This document shows, one piece after another, positions 1 to 9,098 of a stretch of DNA of 34,113 nt (its first letter is position 1; the number at the start of each line of letters is the position of its first letter). The notes under the pieces are model-generated. The model made no database searches, was not told the DNA's origin, and was given only the letters and a program-made list of their open reading frames with translations. The DNA comes from Flavobacterium sp. (GTDB lineage Bacteria; Bacteroidota; Bacteroidia; Flavobacteriales; Flavobacteriaceae): NCBI RefSeq assembly GCF_030146175.1, contig NZ_JASLCE010000091.1:1-34113 (forward strand). Direction: 5' to 3'. The translations under genes were made by a program, and so were the position numbers.

Positions 1-245
1 GTTTTAAAATAGGGTTTAATATTGTTTTCGCGCATCAGGTTTTCAAGATACACGGCTGCTTTTTCAATTCCTTTACTGCCACTATCACGACCTTCCAGTT
101 CGTCGGAAGACAAATATTGTAAGGTATTGGATACATCCTGCTGCTTCACTTCATAAGCAGAAGCCGTAGCAGTCGTATCATTTTTAGTATTCGATGTTGC
201 ACATCCCAGTAATACGAATGGTAAAAGGTAAAGTGTTTTTTTCAT
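1..245 (-). CDS. M28-family peptidase, lipoprotein (N-terminal part only)
   Basis: Only the first ~81 residues are present; the rest lies beyond the left edge. The protein begins MKKTLYLLPFVLLGC, a lipoprotein signal peptide with lipobox LLGC and acyl-Cys at residue 15, so the mature protein should be membrane-anchored outside the cytoplasm. It continues with a linker rich in Thr/Ala/Asn and then YLSSDELEGRDSGSKG, the N-terminal signature of the Zn-dependent M28 aminopeptidases/carboxypeptidases of Bacteroidetes. The zinc ligands would lie in the missing part. It follows pdhC on the same strand but is separated by a terminator-like hairpin, so it is probably its own transcript. The ATG is clear and there is no Shine-Dalgarno sequence. 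The family assignment rests on this short motif alone. Confidence 0.72.
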   Translation of the reverse strand, partial: MKKTLYLLPFVLLGCATSNTKNDTTATASAYEVKQQDVSNTLQYLSSDELEGRDSGSKGIEKAAVYLENLMRENNIKPYFK

Positions 246-280
246 GGAGGAGTCTTTTTACACTTTCGCTAAAATACTAA

Positions 281-310
281 AAATCCCGTCCTGAATTTCA
301 AGACGGGATT
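281..310 (-). terminator. Hairpin terminator after pdhC
   Basis: Perfect 9-bp arms AATCCCGTC / GACGGGATT around a ~11-nt loop. Read on the minus strand the second arm runs into a short T-rich stretch. It lies between the pdhC stop and the start of the peptidase gene, as expected for the end of the pdhA-pdhC transcript. Confidence 0.65.
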
Positions 311-334
311 GATTTTTATTTGGAATATTCCAGA

Positions 335-1963
335 TTACGCCAGCATAGTCACCGGGTTTTCCAGATACTGTCTTAAAGTTTGTAAGAACTGTGCTCCGGT
401 TGCACCATCAACAGTTCTGTGATCGCACGCAAGGGTTACTTTCATTGTATTTCCAACAACGATTTGTCCGTTGCGAACCACCGGTTTTTCAACAATCGCT
501 CCTACGGATAAAATTGCCGAGTTTGGTTGGTTGATGATCGAAGTAAATTCTGTGATTCCGAACATTCCTAAATTCGAAACGGTAAATGTACTACCTTCCA
601 TTTCGGCTGGTTGTAATTTTTTGTTTCGGGCTCTTCCGGCTACATCTTTTACATTAGCACCGATTTGAGATAAAGTCATCTGGTCTGCAAAACGCAATAC
701 CGGAACTACCAATCCGTCTTCTACCGCTACCGCTACTCCGATGTTTACATGGTGGTTGATTACCGTTACATCGTCTTTCCACTGTGAGTTTACCTGCGGG
801 TGTTTTTTCAACGCCATTGCACATGCTTTGATTACCATATCGTTAAACGATACTTTGGTATCCGGCAATCCGTTAATCATCTCACGGGAAGCCATCGCAT
901 TGTCCATAGCCACTTCGATAGTCAGGTAATAATGTGGTGCTGTAAACTTCGATTCCGCCAATCTACGGGCAATCGTTTTACGCATTTGTGAGTTTTTCAC
1001 TTCTTCCACATAGGTTTCTCCAGCAGGAACAAAAGGTTTCACCTGAGGCGCAGCAACTGTAGCAGCCGGTGCACTTGCGGTTTGCGGTTGTGCCGAAGTC
1101 GCCTGAGGCGTAAAGCTCTCCACGTCTTTTTTAACAATACGTCCGTTTTCACCGGTTCCTTTTACCTGAGCCAAATCAACACCTTTTTCCTGAGCGATTT
1201 TTTTAGCCAAAGGCGATGCCAATACACGTCCGTTAGCTGTTGTAGCTTGTGGCGCTGCTGTTTCAGCAACGGTTTCTTTTACTTCTGTTTTGGTTTCGGC
1301 AACGGTTTCTGCCGCACCACCGGCTTTGTAATTTGCGGCAAGCGCACTTACATCGGTACCGGCAGGGCCAATAATCGCCAGAATACTGTCAACCGGAGCC
1401 GACTGTCCTTCCTGAACACCAATATACAAAAGCGTACCGGCGTTAAACGATTCGAATTCCATCGTTGCTTTATCGGTTTCGATTTCGGCCAGGATATCCC
1501 CTTCCGAAATAGCATCACCGATTTTTTTCAACCAGGTTGCTACGGTACCGTCGGTCATCGTATCACTCAGACGCGGCATCGTAACTATTTTTACACCGGC
1601 AGGAATTTCGGCTGCCTGTGGTTTTGTTTCTGTTTTCACGTCTTCCGAAGCCGGAGCCGTTTCTTCTTTCGGAGCTGCCGCCGCACTCTGACCACCACCA
1701 CTTAATAAAGCGGAAATATCTTCGCCCGGGTTACCGATAATTGCCAATAAAGCATCTACCGGAGCCGATTCTCCTTCTTGTATTCCGATATGCAATAAGG
1801 TTCCCGAATTAAACGATTCGAATTCCATGGTTGCTTTATCGGTTTCAATTTCTGCAAGAATATCGCCTTCTTTAACAACATCTCCTACTTTCTTTAACCA
1901 AGTCGCCACAACACCTTCGGTCATGGTGTCACTTAGACGGGGCATGGTAACAACTACTGCCAT
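335..1963 (-). CDS. pdhC: Pyruvate dehydrogenase E2, dihydrolipoamide acetyltransferase
   Basis: Core subunit of the pyruvate dehydrogenase complex; it transfers acetyl from lipoyl to CoA in the cytoplasm. The 542 residues contain two lipoyl domains in tandem (about 3-78 and 126-202), each with the lipoylation motif ETDKATMEFE (Lys43 and Lys165). Ala/Pro/Thr-rich linkers separate these from a peripheral subunit-binding domain (about 246-284, VLASPLAKKIAQEKG then GTGENGRIVKKDV). The C-terminal acyltransferase domain carries the catalytic motif DHRTVDG with His515 near the end. Length and order match E2 proteins of Flavobacteria. It starts 6 nt after the pdhA stop, so the two are co-transcribed. 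The symbol follows the common E1-alpha/E1-beta/E2 = A/B/C scheme. The 2-oxoglutarate E2 (SucB) is unlikely because of the E1-alpha neighbour. Confidence 0.95.
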   Translation of the reverse strand: MAVVVTMPRLSDTMTEGVVATWLKKVGDVVKEGDILAEIETDKATMEFESFNSGTLLHIGIQEGESAPVDALLAIIGNPGEDISALLSGGGQSAAAAPKEETAPASEDVKTETKPQAAEIPAGVKIVTMPRLSDTMTDGTVATWLKKIGDAISEGDILAEIETDKATMEFESFNAGTLLYIGVQEGQSAPVDSILAIIGPAGTDVSALAANYKAGGAAETVAETKTEVKETVAETAAPQATTANGRVLASPLAKKIAQEKGVDLAQVKGTGENGRIVKKDVESFTPQATSAQPQTASAPAATVAAPQVKPFVPAGETYVEEVKNSQMRKTIARRLAESKFTAPHYYLTIEVAMDNAMASREMINGLPDTKVSFNDMVIKACAMALKKHPQVNSQWKDDVTVINHHVNIGVAVAVEDGLVVPVLRFADQMTLSQIGANVKDVAGRARNKKLQPAEMEGSTFTVSNLGMFGITEFTSIINQPNSAILSVGAIVEKPVVRNGQIVVGNTMKVTLACDHRTVDGATGAQFLQTLRQYLENPVTMLA

Positions 1964-1969
1964 AATCGA

Positions 1970-2968
1970 TTATAATTTATGTGGTAAAAATGGGTAATTC
2001 TCTTGTTCGTATACTACGTCGTACATTACGTTTAAATCCGGGTAAGGTGATTCTTCTGCGAATTTTTCACACTCTTCCACAAGATCTTTTACACGCTGAT
2101 CGATCGCTTCGATTTCAGCTTCTGTAGCATAGTTTTTTTCTTTGATAATCTCCAACACTTGTGTGATCGGGTCGATTTTTTTGTATTCTTCCACCTCTTC
2201 TTTGGTACGGTAGTGTTGTGCATCCGACATAGAGTGTCCTCTATAACGATATGTTTTGATTTCAAGGAAAGTTGGTCCGTCTCCACGTCTTGCTCTTTCC
2301 ATCGCTTCATGCATAGCTTCGGCTACTTTTATCGGGTTCATTCCGTCTACCGGTCCACATGGCATTTCGTATCCTAATCCCAGTTTCCAGATGTTGGTAT
2401 GATTGGCCGTACGCTCTACAGAAGTTCCCATCGCATAACCGTTGTTTTCAACGATAAATACTACCGGAAGTTTCCATAACATTGCCATATTAAAAGCTTC
2501 GTGTAGCGATCCCTGACGTGCCGCTCCATCTCCGAAATAGGTTAAGGTAACCCCACCTGTTCCAAAATATTTATCCGCAAAAGCGATACCTGCTCCAACC
2601 GGAATTTGCGCCCCCACGATACCGTGACCACCGTAAAATCCGTGTTCTTTAGAGAAAATATGCATCGATCCACCTAATCCTTTTGAGGTTCCGGTCGCTT
2701 TTCCTAACAACTCCGCCATTACTCTTCTCGGATCAACTCCCATACCAATTGGCTGTACGTGGTTACGATAAGCTGTGATCATTTTGTCTTTGCTTAGGTC
2801 CATTGCATGAAGTGCACCCGCTAAAACAGCTTCCTGTCCGTTATACAAATGCAAAAAACCTCTAACTTTTTGTTGTATATATAATGCAGCCAGTTTGTCT
2901 TCGAACTTTCTCCAGAACTGCATGTCCTCATACCATTTAAGGTAAACTTCTTTTGTGATTTCTTTCAT
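1970..2968 (-). CDS. pdhA: Pyruvate dehydrogenase E1 component, alpha subunit
   Basis: The thiamine-diphosphate-binding alpha subunit decarboxylates pyruvate and reductively acetylates E2. The 332 residues show GGSMHIF near 99, GHGIVGAQIPVGAGIAFA near 114-131, and the ThDP/Mg motif beginning GDGAARQGSLHEAFN at 146 and ending at VENNGYAM (Asn176). The loop YRYRGHSMSDAQHYR lies near 241. This length is normal for E1-alpha of the heterotetrameric type. The E1-beta gene that must partner it is not in the window, so the complex is encoded at split loci, as is common in Flavobacteria. It is the first gene of the pdhA-pdhC operon. The ~250-nt upstream spacer contains a -7-like TATTTTTG (complement of 3046-3053) but no well-placed TTG, so I do not list a promoter. 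Confidence 0.95.
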   Translation of the reverse strand: MKEITKEVYLKWYEDMQFWRKFEDKLAALYIQQKVRGFLHLYNGQEAVLAGALHAMDLSKDKMITAYRNHVQPIGMGVDPRRVMAELLGKATGTSKGLGGSMHIFSKEHGFYGGHGIVGAQIPVGAGIAFADKYFGTGGVTLTYFGDGAARQGSLHEAFNMAMLWKLPVVFIVENNGYAMGTSVERTANHTNIWKLGLGYEMPCGPVDGMNPIKVAEAMHEAMERARRGDGPTFLEIKTYRYRGHSMSDAQHYRTKEEVEEYKKIDPITQVLEIIKEKNYATEAEIEAIDQRVKDLVEECEKFAEESPYPDLNVMYDVVYEQENYPFLPHKL

Positions 2969-3219
2969 ATTGCTTTTACTTTTGCTGTTGCACCGTATTG
3001 ATTTGACAAAGCATAATACAGCACCTTACACAATTTTGCGAACGGCAAAAATAAGACATACTCGGAAGAAGTAAAAATTTACAGGAATGTATTTTTGTTA
3101 TTTTTTTGTCAAGTTTTAAAAAAGGAGTTCAAACAAACCGTTCTTTTTAAAACAATAAAATCTTCCAGCCTTATTCTCTCACAATTCCACACCAAACCGT
3201 TATAACGATACCCTAGCGT

Positions 3220-3702
3220 TTACAGGAATTTTTTATCGAAATGAAACGGCAATATATTTTGTAATGAATCTGATTTATACACTTCACCAACTTCCCCCAT
3301 AAAATACAGTTCAATTGGTTTTTCCTGACGGAACTCGTATTCGGCAATCGATTGGCGACAAGCGCCACAAGGTGGTATCGGCGACTCAACCGGTTTTTCG
3401 TCGGAAGTAGCCGAAATCGCAATTTTTAAAATCTGCGCTTCCGGATATAAAGCACCCGCCTGGAAAATCGCTACTCTTTCGGCACAAAGTCCGGACGGAT
3501 AGGCTGCATTTTCCTGATTGGATCCCACCACCACTTTTCCATTATCCAATAAAATGGCCGCTCCTACCCGAAACTTCGAATACGGTGCATAGGCTTTTTT
3601 ACGGATTGCAACGGCTTGCTCCATTAATGGTTTTACTTCATTTGGCAATTCATTTTCAGAATCATATACCCAAAATGACGTTGTCACATCTATTTTCTTC
3701 AT
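3220..3702 (-). CDS. cdd: Cytidine deaminase
   Basis: Zn-dependent hydrolytic deaminase of cytidine/deoxycytidine (pyrimidine salvage, cytoplasm). The 160 residues carry the two family signatures: GLCAERVAIF (zinc ligand Cys73, catalytic Glu75) and PPCGACRQ (zinc ligands Cys112 and Cys115). AYAPYSKFRVGAA near 38-50 is the substrate-binding N-terminal segment. Length matches the small homotetrameric CDA class; the ~25-residue N-terminal extension before the conserved core is slightly longer than in the Bacillus type. It lies between porV and pdhA on the same strand but is preceded by a terminator hairpin, so it probably has its own promoter. No functional link with T9SS is implied. Confidence 0.93.
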   Translation of the reverse strand: MKKIDVTTSFWVYDSENELPNEVKPLMEQAVAIRKKAYAPYSKFRVGAAILLDNGKVVVGSNQENAAYPSGLCAERVAIFQAGALYPEAQILKIAISATSDEKPVESPIPPCGACRQSIAEYEFRQEKPIELYFMGEVGEVYKSDSLQNILPFHFDKKFL

Positions 3703-3722
3703 ATTAAAAACTTCTTTTAGAC

Positions 3723-3751
3723 AAAAAATCCAAATTCCTGACGGAATTTGG
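3723..3751 (-). terminator. Rho-independent terminator after porV
   Basis: Perfect 9-bp stem CCAAATTCC / GGAATTTGG with a 4-nt loop (3730-3751). On the minus strand it is followed by ATTTTTT (complement of 3723-3729). It ends the porU-porV transcript just before cdd. Confidence 0.85.
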
Positions 3752-3778
3752 ACGCTTTGTTTATTATATTATTATCTA

Positions 3779-4951
3779 CTAATATTCATCATAGGAATCT
3801 CCGAAATTGAATGTCAGAGAGAAACGCAAGGTGTTTTCAAGCGGGTTTCTCACTTTTGATGTTGAGAACAAATAGGAAACATCCACTTTTACAACACTAT
3901 ATTTGAATCCGGCACCCATTGTAAAATATTTACGGGCTCCTTTTAATTCGCTTTCGTTAAAATATCCGGCACGTAAAGCAAAGGAATTCTGATACATGTA
4001 TTCTGCTCCTAAAGCCCATGTAAATTCTTTTAACTCTTCGCTCATTCCACCCGGTGCATCGCCAAACGATTTAAACATTCCGGAAACCCATCCTGTTTTA
4101 CGGTAATCGGAAATTGCGATATTACGGTCGTTACTATCGATAACTCCGTCACCGTTAAGATCGGTAACTTCCGGTGGTGTTGGCACTAATAATTTATTTA
4201 CTTCTCCCATTACAGATACTTTATTGTATTCGTCCAGGATAAAATCAAAACCGGCACCTAATTTTAGGTTTGCAGGAAGGAAGTTACTGCTTAGATCGTC
4301 GTTATCATAACTGATTTTTGGCCCCATATTCTGGAAGTTAAAACCAGCTCTCCAACGTCCGTCGAAATCGGAATAGGCAATTTCTTCCGACTGGTAGAAA
4401 CCAGCAACATCAACAGCAAACGTATTGGCTGCAGAAGCATCGTTTGTACCGTCGTTAATTTTCAGATTTGAACGAATATAACGTCCGGCAACCGCCATTG
4501 CAAATTGATCACTCAATTTCAAAGAGTAGGATGCATCCAAAGCGAATTCGTTTGGACTAACGGTATTTAACTGGTTCCCCAACGCATCGGTTAGCTGAAT
4601 ATCACCTAATCCGAAGTAACGCAAACTACCGGCAAAGGCACTACGTTCGTTGATTTTATTAAAGTAGGTAATCTGACCTAATGAAATGTCATTGGCAATG
4701 GACGTAAGATATGGGGTATAACTCACAGAAAACCCTTGCTTTGTTAAGGCAAAAGCATATTTCGCCGGGTTGTATTGTTGCGAATAAGCGTCGGAAGAGC
4801 TCGAAACACCGATATCTCCCATACCCGCTGCTCTAGCATCGGCAGCAATCATTAAAAAAGGAACTCCGGTTGTAATAACTCTATCCTGTGCTTGCATCCA
4901 TTGGGTTGCGCCTGCAAACAAACACAACGATAATATTGCAATTTTTCTCAT
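3779..4951 (-). CDS. porV: Type IX secretion outer-membrane protein PorV (LptO)
   Basis: FadL-like 14-strand outer-membrane barrel. In T9SS it takes cargo from the SprA translocon and delivers it to the PorU attachment complex. The 390 residues begin with a signal peptide ending near WMQAQ (residue 22). They continue with the PorV signature region TTGVPFLMIAADARAAGMGD and SDAYSQQYNPAKYAF, and end as a barrel with FSLTFNFGDSYDEY. Alternating hydrophobic strands dominate. Unusual detail: the segment DLNGDGVIDSND (about residues 264-275) resembles an EF-hand/dockerin calcium loop within an extracellular or periplasmic loop. The gene lies 40 nt downstream of porU on the same strand, the standard porU-porV order in Flavobacterium. 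Confidence 0.95.
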   Translation of the reverse strand: MRKIAILSLCLFAGATQWMQAQDRVITTGVPFLMIAADARAAGMGDIGVSSSSDAYSQQYNPAKYAFALTKQGFSVSYTPYLTSIANDISLGQITYFNKINERSAFAGSLRYFGLGDIQLTDALGNQLNTVSPNEFALDASYSLKLSDQFAMAVAGRYIRSNLKINDGTNDASAANTFAVDVAGFYQSEEIAYSDFDGRWRAGFNFQNMGPKISYDNDDLSSNFLPANLKLGAGFDFILDEYNKVSVMGEVNKLLVPTPPEVTDLNGDGVIDSNDRNIAISDYRKTGWVSGMFKSFGDAPGGMSEELKEFTWALGAEYMYQNSFALRAGYFNESELKGARKYFTMGAGFKYSVVKVDVSYLFSTSKVRNPLENTLRFSLTFNFGDSYDEY

Positions 4952-4991
4952 TAGCTATTATTTGATTTAATTCAACAAATATAATATTTTA

Positions 4992-7900
4992 TTAAAGGAT
5001 TACAAGTTTTTCGTACTTTTCGGCCCTTTTATTTGAAACCGAAGATTTAACGGTTAATTTATATACATATACTCCTTTTCCAATCCGATCTCCAAAATCG
5101 TCTCTTCCATCCCATTTAATATCACGCGACAGAAACCCTTCTGTCATAATGGATTGATTAATCGTTTTCACCACTTTTCCGGTAATCGTCATGATCTGAA
5201 CCTGCACATCCAATGGTTCGTACGGACTGTTATGCGTGAACCAAAATTCGGTATAACTTACAAAAGGATTCGGATAATTTAACACTTTATCCAGCTCCAA
5301 ACCTTCATCGCCAACCACTACAAACTGAATTTCGGCTGTCACAAGATTATTGTATACATCCCAAGCTTTAAACGTGAGCGTATGCAATCCTTTTGCCAGA
5401 TTCCGGAACGGAAACCGTAGTTTTCCTTTGGTATAATCGTCCGGAAATGTTTCGTAATAATCGTTCATCACATACGGCTTGGTTTCATCGCCATCCAGGA
5501 TTCCGATAATATCGTGTCCGATACCACTGGCCGTATTAATTCCGTTTTCGTCTTCCAAAAATGCCAGTAAATACGGTGATGCATTGGTAATTCCACCCGA
5601 CACAAACGATTCGTCATTCATATACAAACGCACTTTTGGCGGTGTATTATCGACCGCAGCATTTGGATTTACGCCACCAATCTGAATCAACGTATCGTAA
5701 CCGGTTTGATTTTCCAATATCTGTTTTCGCTTCGCATAAAAACTCACCCTTCCGTTACCCACCGGTACCCGAATATCTTTTGGCATTACGAACCCAAACT
5801 CGAATGTCCCGTTAGTCACCGAGGCATTTCCTCTAAAAACGGTTTCTCCCAGGGTTTTAAAATTCATAATGATCAGACCACTACTATTAGAAGCACCATT
5901 ATTACCTAACGTACTTCTTGAAATTTTCTTATCAAAAATCTGCACGGCCAAATCACCATTATAAGACGGTAACGGATTTCCAATTTCATCGGTTACTTCT
6001 CCGGCAAGTTTCACATACGAAAGCGCCTGCAACGCATTGTTAAATCCAGCGATCGGAACATCATTCACTTTTGTAAGTCGGATTTTTGGCTTTGGTATCG
6101 CCAGCTTCATCGCCGGGTCACCGATAAAAAACACCACATTCCGGTTATCGGTCAGGTTTTCGTTTTTCGTTCTACGAAGTGCTTCCGACATGGTATCGTA
6201 AACTTCCGATCCATAGGAATACAGGAATTTACTCAAAGATTTATTCATATTTAATCCGGTAGTGATTCCGATTTCCCGCGTTGTTGCGACTAAAGCCACC
6301 GCTCCTCCGGCTGTATTCCAATACATATATTCGCCTCCTGTTGGACGATACGGATTATCAAAACGGGTAAACTCACAAGTGATTGTAATAAACAACGGAT
6401 AGCGAAAACGGTTGGTCAGGTTTTGTGCATCCGCTTTATCAAAAATACGTTCGGTAGCCAAACCATCTTCCCCACCGTGACCGAAGTAATTCACCGCCAA
6501 AGCACCTTGTGCAAAAGCCTCCAATATATCCAGTCTTGCTTTCGGATAGCGCTCCCCTCCGGCAGCCACTTCCTGTAAATAGGAATCGGTATGGATTTTT
6601 TTTACGTTTACAAATGGTTTTTCCTTATATAATTCATCACCCAGTGCATTAAGATCAAACTGCAAACCGGCATCGGTAGTATTATCGGCGTCATCCGAAA
6701 TCAGCACATAATTATTGCGCCATCTGCCATACGATCGTTCATCAAAATACTCCAGAGCCTTTCCGACCATATCACTTGCCTGCTGACCGGAACTTACCAA
6801 CATCCTTCCCACCGCAATATCCAAACCGTCCGTTGTTAGCATCGGTCCTTCAGTCGGATCCATCAACACATAAAAATCATCCGACATAAAAGAGGCGTAG
6901 GCTGAGAAATTCTGCGAATTATTTACTTTCGGATCACTTGGATTGAGTCCATGGAAAACCGGCACTATATTCGTATTGTTTGGAATTCTGTTTTTATAAT
7001 CGAAAGAAGCATCGCCAAACATATTTACATATCGTACTCTTTTAGTCGGCGTTGAGGCATTCCAGTATACATATTTAATAAAATTCCGAATTGCAGCAAT
7101 ATCCTGTTTCCCCGATGAAAACTCCTGATAGATATTTTCAAGGTTAACCACTTTCACATTTAACCCGGAGTTATTACGGTGATAATTTGCCAATCGTTCT
7201 GCCTGACCGTTTAAAGAAGCCGGCGTTATGATCAGGTAATCTACGTCCTGAAATTCCCCTTGTTGGTTTTTAAAGATCGTTCCTTTTAAATCCTGATTAG
7301 CAATACGTCCCGCACCATCATTTAATGGCGAATACAAATCGTTATAATCGACCGCTACATATTTACGGACTTCACCCAAATTGGCTTTAAACGAAAAAGT
7401 AGCTTGTCCCTGATTTTCAAATTTTGTAACATTATAAATATCCGTTACATCCCAAACCTGTCCGACACCGGAAGCATTGGACACTATATATTCCGCTACA
7501 CCTATATTATTGGCCGCATCATTTCTGTAAAACAAAAACTGTTTCCCATAGCCTGACAATTGGCGTTGCGATTCCAACGCAATATAATCAAGATAACCAT
7601 TGGAAGAAGGCACTCCTCCATTATCGTACGTCAGTTTTACCGAAATGTCTCCGGTAGTAGCCGAAAAGGTATTTTCCAGCAAGGTTTCATAAGCCGCTAC
7701 ATGCACATCCGGACTCAACGCATTAAAATTGGCCGTTCCAATACTTTGTTCGTTAGCCTTTACCTGAAAAGAGGAATTTCCATAGGAGGCCGAAGCCATA
7801 TTCACCCGGATTTTCACCGGTACAGAAGTCACAATATTTGGTATCTGGAATTTGAATGTTTGTTCGTTTTCGATGGCGAACATTTCCCCGAACCACTTAC

Positions 7901-8858
7901 GCCCCAGTCGGCCGATATTCACTTTATCCACTTCGTGAAACTGATAATCGTCAAACTGGTTATAGGTTACGGTTGTTGCCGCTGTTGGTTGCACATTGGT
8001 ATTGATTCGTTTTCCCGGACCACCTTTTGTCGTAATATAATAATGCGAACGATCGGCATACAGATTCACATTGGTAAGGCTTTCCTTATTCCAACCTTCC
8101 GGTCCTTCGGCATAAAAAATAATGTAATCGTATTCTCCGAAATCCCCATCACCTTCTCCGATTACCTGAATCGCATTTTCTTCCAGATCATCCGGATAAG
8201 GCGTACTATTTAATAGTGGCAACATCCGCCCACCGTTTCCGTAGATTTTAATATTCCTCGGATCCACACCGGTATTCATACCCAGTTGTTGTAAAAAAGC
8301 TCTTGATATTTTATAAACCCCTGATTTTTCAACATAAAAACGATAAAAATCACCGGAAGCCAATACAGAATTCGTAACCGCCGCCACATTCATATTCTGA
8401 GAAGCAATTCGCAACGAAGCGCCATTTGAAAATTCGGCGTCCAGCGAAACCACTCTTTTAAACGTTTCGCCTACCTTAATAATAGGAGAAAAAATCAGTA
8501 CTGCTTTTTGCTCGTCTCTTGCGATAAAATGCTCCAGTTTTTCGTTTAGTTTATCTGGCAAAGACGCCACCGAAAGATCATTAAGATCGCTACGGCTAAT
8601 GGATTCGTAAACCACATTCGAAATTTTCAGTGATCGGGTATCGACAGCACCGTTAATCGGAATCGCTTTTTTAAAACGGATACTCTTTAGATCGGCATTA
8701 AATTCGAAGTTTTCGGCAGCAAATTGCGGCACCTTATAATTAACGGTTTCATACTGTATTCCTGCAGCCGGTTTCCATTCAATTACAATATGCTCTTTCT
8801 GCTGCGCAAACGATAGCAGACTCGTAAACAAAAAGATAAAGAGTATATATTTTTTCAT
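4992..8858 (-). CDS. porU: Type IX secretion system sortase PorU
   Basis: Surface C25-family (gingipain-like) cysteine protease/sortase. It removes the C-terminal targeting domain of T9SS cargo and links the cargo to a lipid anchor. I start at ATG 8858 (MKKYILFIFLFTSLLSFAQ, a clear signal peptide); the open frame reaches a TTG at 8867, which adds only three residues. The protein has 1288 residues: a long beta-rich N-terminal domain (to ~530), the C25 domain with catalytic His794 in NYFGHGGEDG and Cys828 in FITITCEFTRFDNP, then Ig-like domains. It ends in a T9SS CTD-like module with NYPNPF, a GKVV motif and a final KLVIL. PorU itself keeps this CTD in other species. It is divergent from gldJ and followed by porV. 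Confidence 0.95.
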   Translation of the reverse strand: MKKYILFIFLFTSLLSFAQQKEHIVIEWKPAAGIQYETVNYKVPQFAAENFEFNADLKSIRFKKAIPINGAVDTRSLKISNVVYESISRSDLNDLSVASLPDKLNEKLEHFIARDEQKAVLIFSPIIKVGETFKRVVSLDAEFSNGASLRIASQNMNVAAVTNSVLASGDFYRFYVEKSGVYKISRAFLQQLGMNTGVDPRNIKIYGNGGRMLPLLNSTPYPDDLEENAIQVIGEGDGDFGEYDYIIFYAEGPEGWNKESLTNVNLYADRSHYYITTKGGPGKRINTNVQPTAATTVTYNQFDDYQFHEVDKVNIGRLGRKWFGEMFAIENEQTFKFQIPNIVTSVPVKIRVNMASASYGNSSFQVKANEQSIGTANFNALSPDVHVAAYETLLENTFSATTGDISVKLTYDNGGVPSSNGYLDYIALESQRQLSGYGKQFLFYRNDAANNIGVAEYIVSNASGVGQVWDVTDIYNVTKFENQGQATFSFKANLGEVRKYVAVDYNDLYSPLNDGAGRIANQDLKGTIFKNQQGEFQDVDYLIITPASLNGQAERLANYHRNNSGLNVKVVNLENIYQEFSSGKQDIAAIRNFIKYVYWNASTPTKRVRYVNMFGDASFDYKNRIPNNTNIVPVFHGLNPSDPKVNNSQNFSAYASFMSDDFYVLMDPTEGPMLTTDGLDIAVGRMLVSSGQQASDMVGKALEYFDERSYGRWRNNYVLISDDADNTTDAGLQFDLNALGDELYKEKPFVNVKKIHTDSYLQEVAAGGERYPKARLDILEAFAQGALAVNYFGHGGEDGLATERIFDKADAQNLTNRFRYPLFITITCEFTRFDNPYRPTGGEYMYWNTAGGAVALVATTREIGITTGLNMNKSLSKFLYSYGSEVYDTMSEALRRTKNENLTDNRNVVFFIGDPAMKLAIPKPKIRLTKVNDVPIAGFNNALQALSYVKLAGEVTDEIGNPLPSYNGDLAVQIFDKKISRSTLGNNGASNSSGLIIMNFKTLGETVFRGNASVTNGTFEFGFVMPKDIRVPVGNGRVSFYAKRKQILENQTGYDTLIQIGGVNPNAAVDNTPPKVRLYMNDESFVSGGITNASPYLLAFLEDENGINTASGIGHDIIGILDGDETKPYVMNDYYETFPDDYTKGKLRFPFRNLAKGLHTLTFKAWDVYNNLVTAEIQFVVVGDEGLELDKVLNYPNPFVSYTEFWFTHNSPYEPLDVQVQIMTITGKVVKTINQSIMTEGFLSRDIKWDGRDDFGDRIGKGVYVYKLTVKSSVSNKRAEKYEKLVIL

Positions 8859-9040
8859 CAAGATCAAAACGTATTAATTACAGAGATATTACAAAGAGAA
8901 AAAATATTTTTTGGAAAAACTAATTTCGCACTACATATAAATAAAAAGGTCGCTTACACAATATCTGAATACAACTGGCGTTCTTTATATTAGATTTAAC
9001 AAAAAATTATAATTAGTTTTAATAAATCACAAAAAAATTG

Positions 9041-9069
9041 TTGCCGTTTAACGGTTAATTATTATATTG
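9041..9069 (+). promoter_or_regulatory. Candidate gldJ promoter
   Basis: TTG (9041-9043), a 19-nt spacer and TATATTG (9063-9069), close to the Bacteroidetes consensus TTG-N17/23-TANNTTTG with one T missing. The ATG of gldJ is 30 nt downstream. The rest of the 240-nt divergent spacer to porU is AT-rich, with no clear minus-strand promoter. Confidence 0.4.
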
Positions 9070-9098
9070 CGGCACTAAAATTATACCTAACTGAAAGT

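Noticed and set aside
1082..1705. 207-codon open frame opposite pdhC
   Set aside because: Antisense to the lipoyl/linker region; Phe/Arg/Cys-rich composition with no domain. It arises from the biased codons of the Ala/Glu/Thr linkers.
335..1963. Recent duplication of lipoyl domains as a novelty
   Set aside because: Two tandem, similar lipoyl domains are common in bacterial E2 proteins.
3046..3053. Promoter for pdhA
   Set aside because: TATTTTTG is present on the minus strand but there is no TTG at 17-23 nt upstream; such octamers are frequent in AT-rich spacers.
7560..8213. 217-codon open frame opposite porU
   Set aside because: Antisense shadow within a well-supported gene; Ile/Arg/His-rich with no motif or plausible start context.
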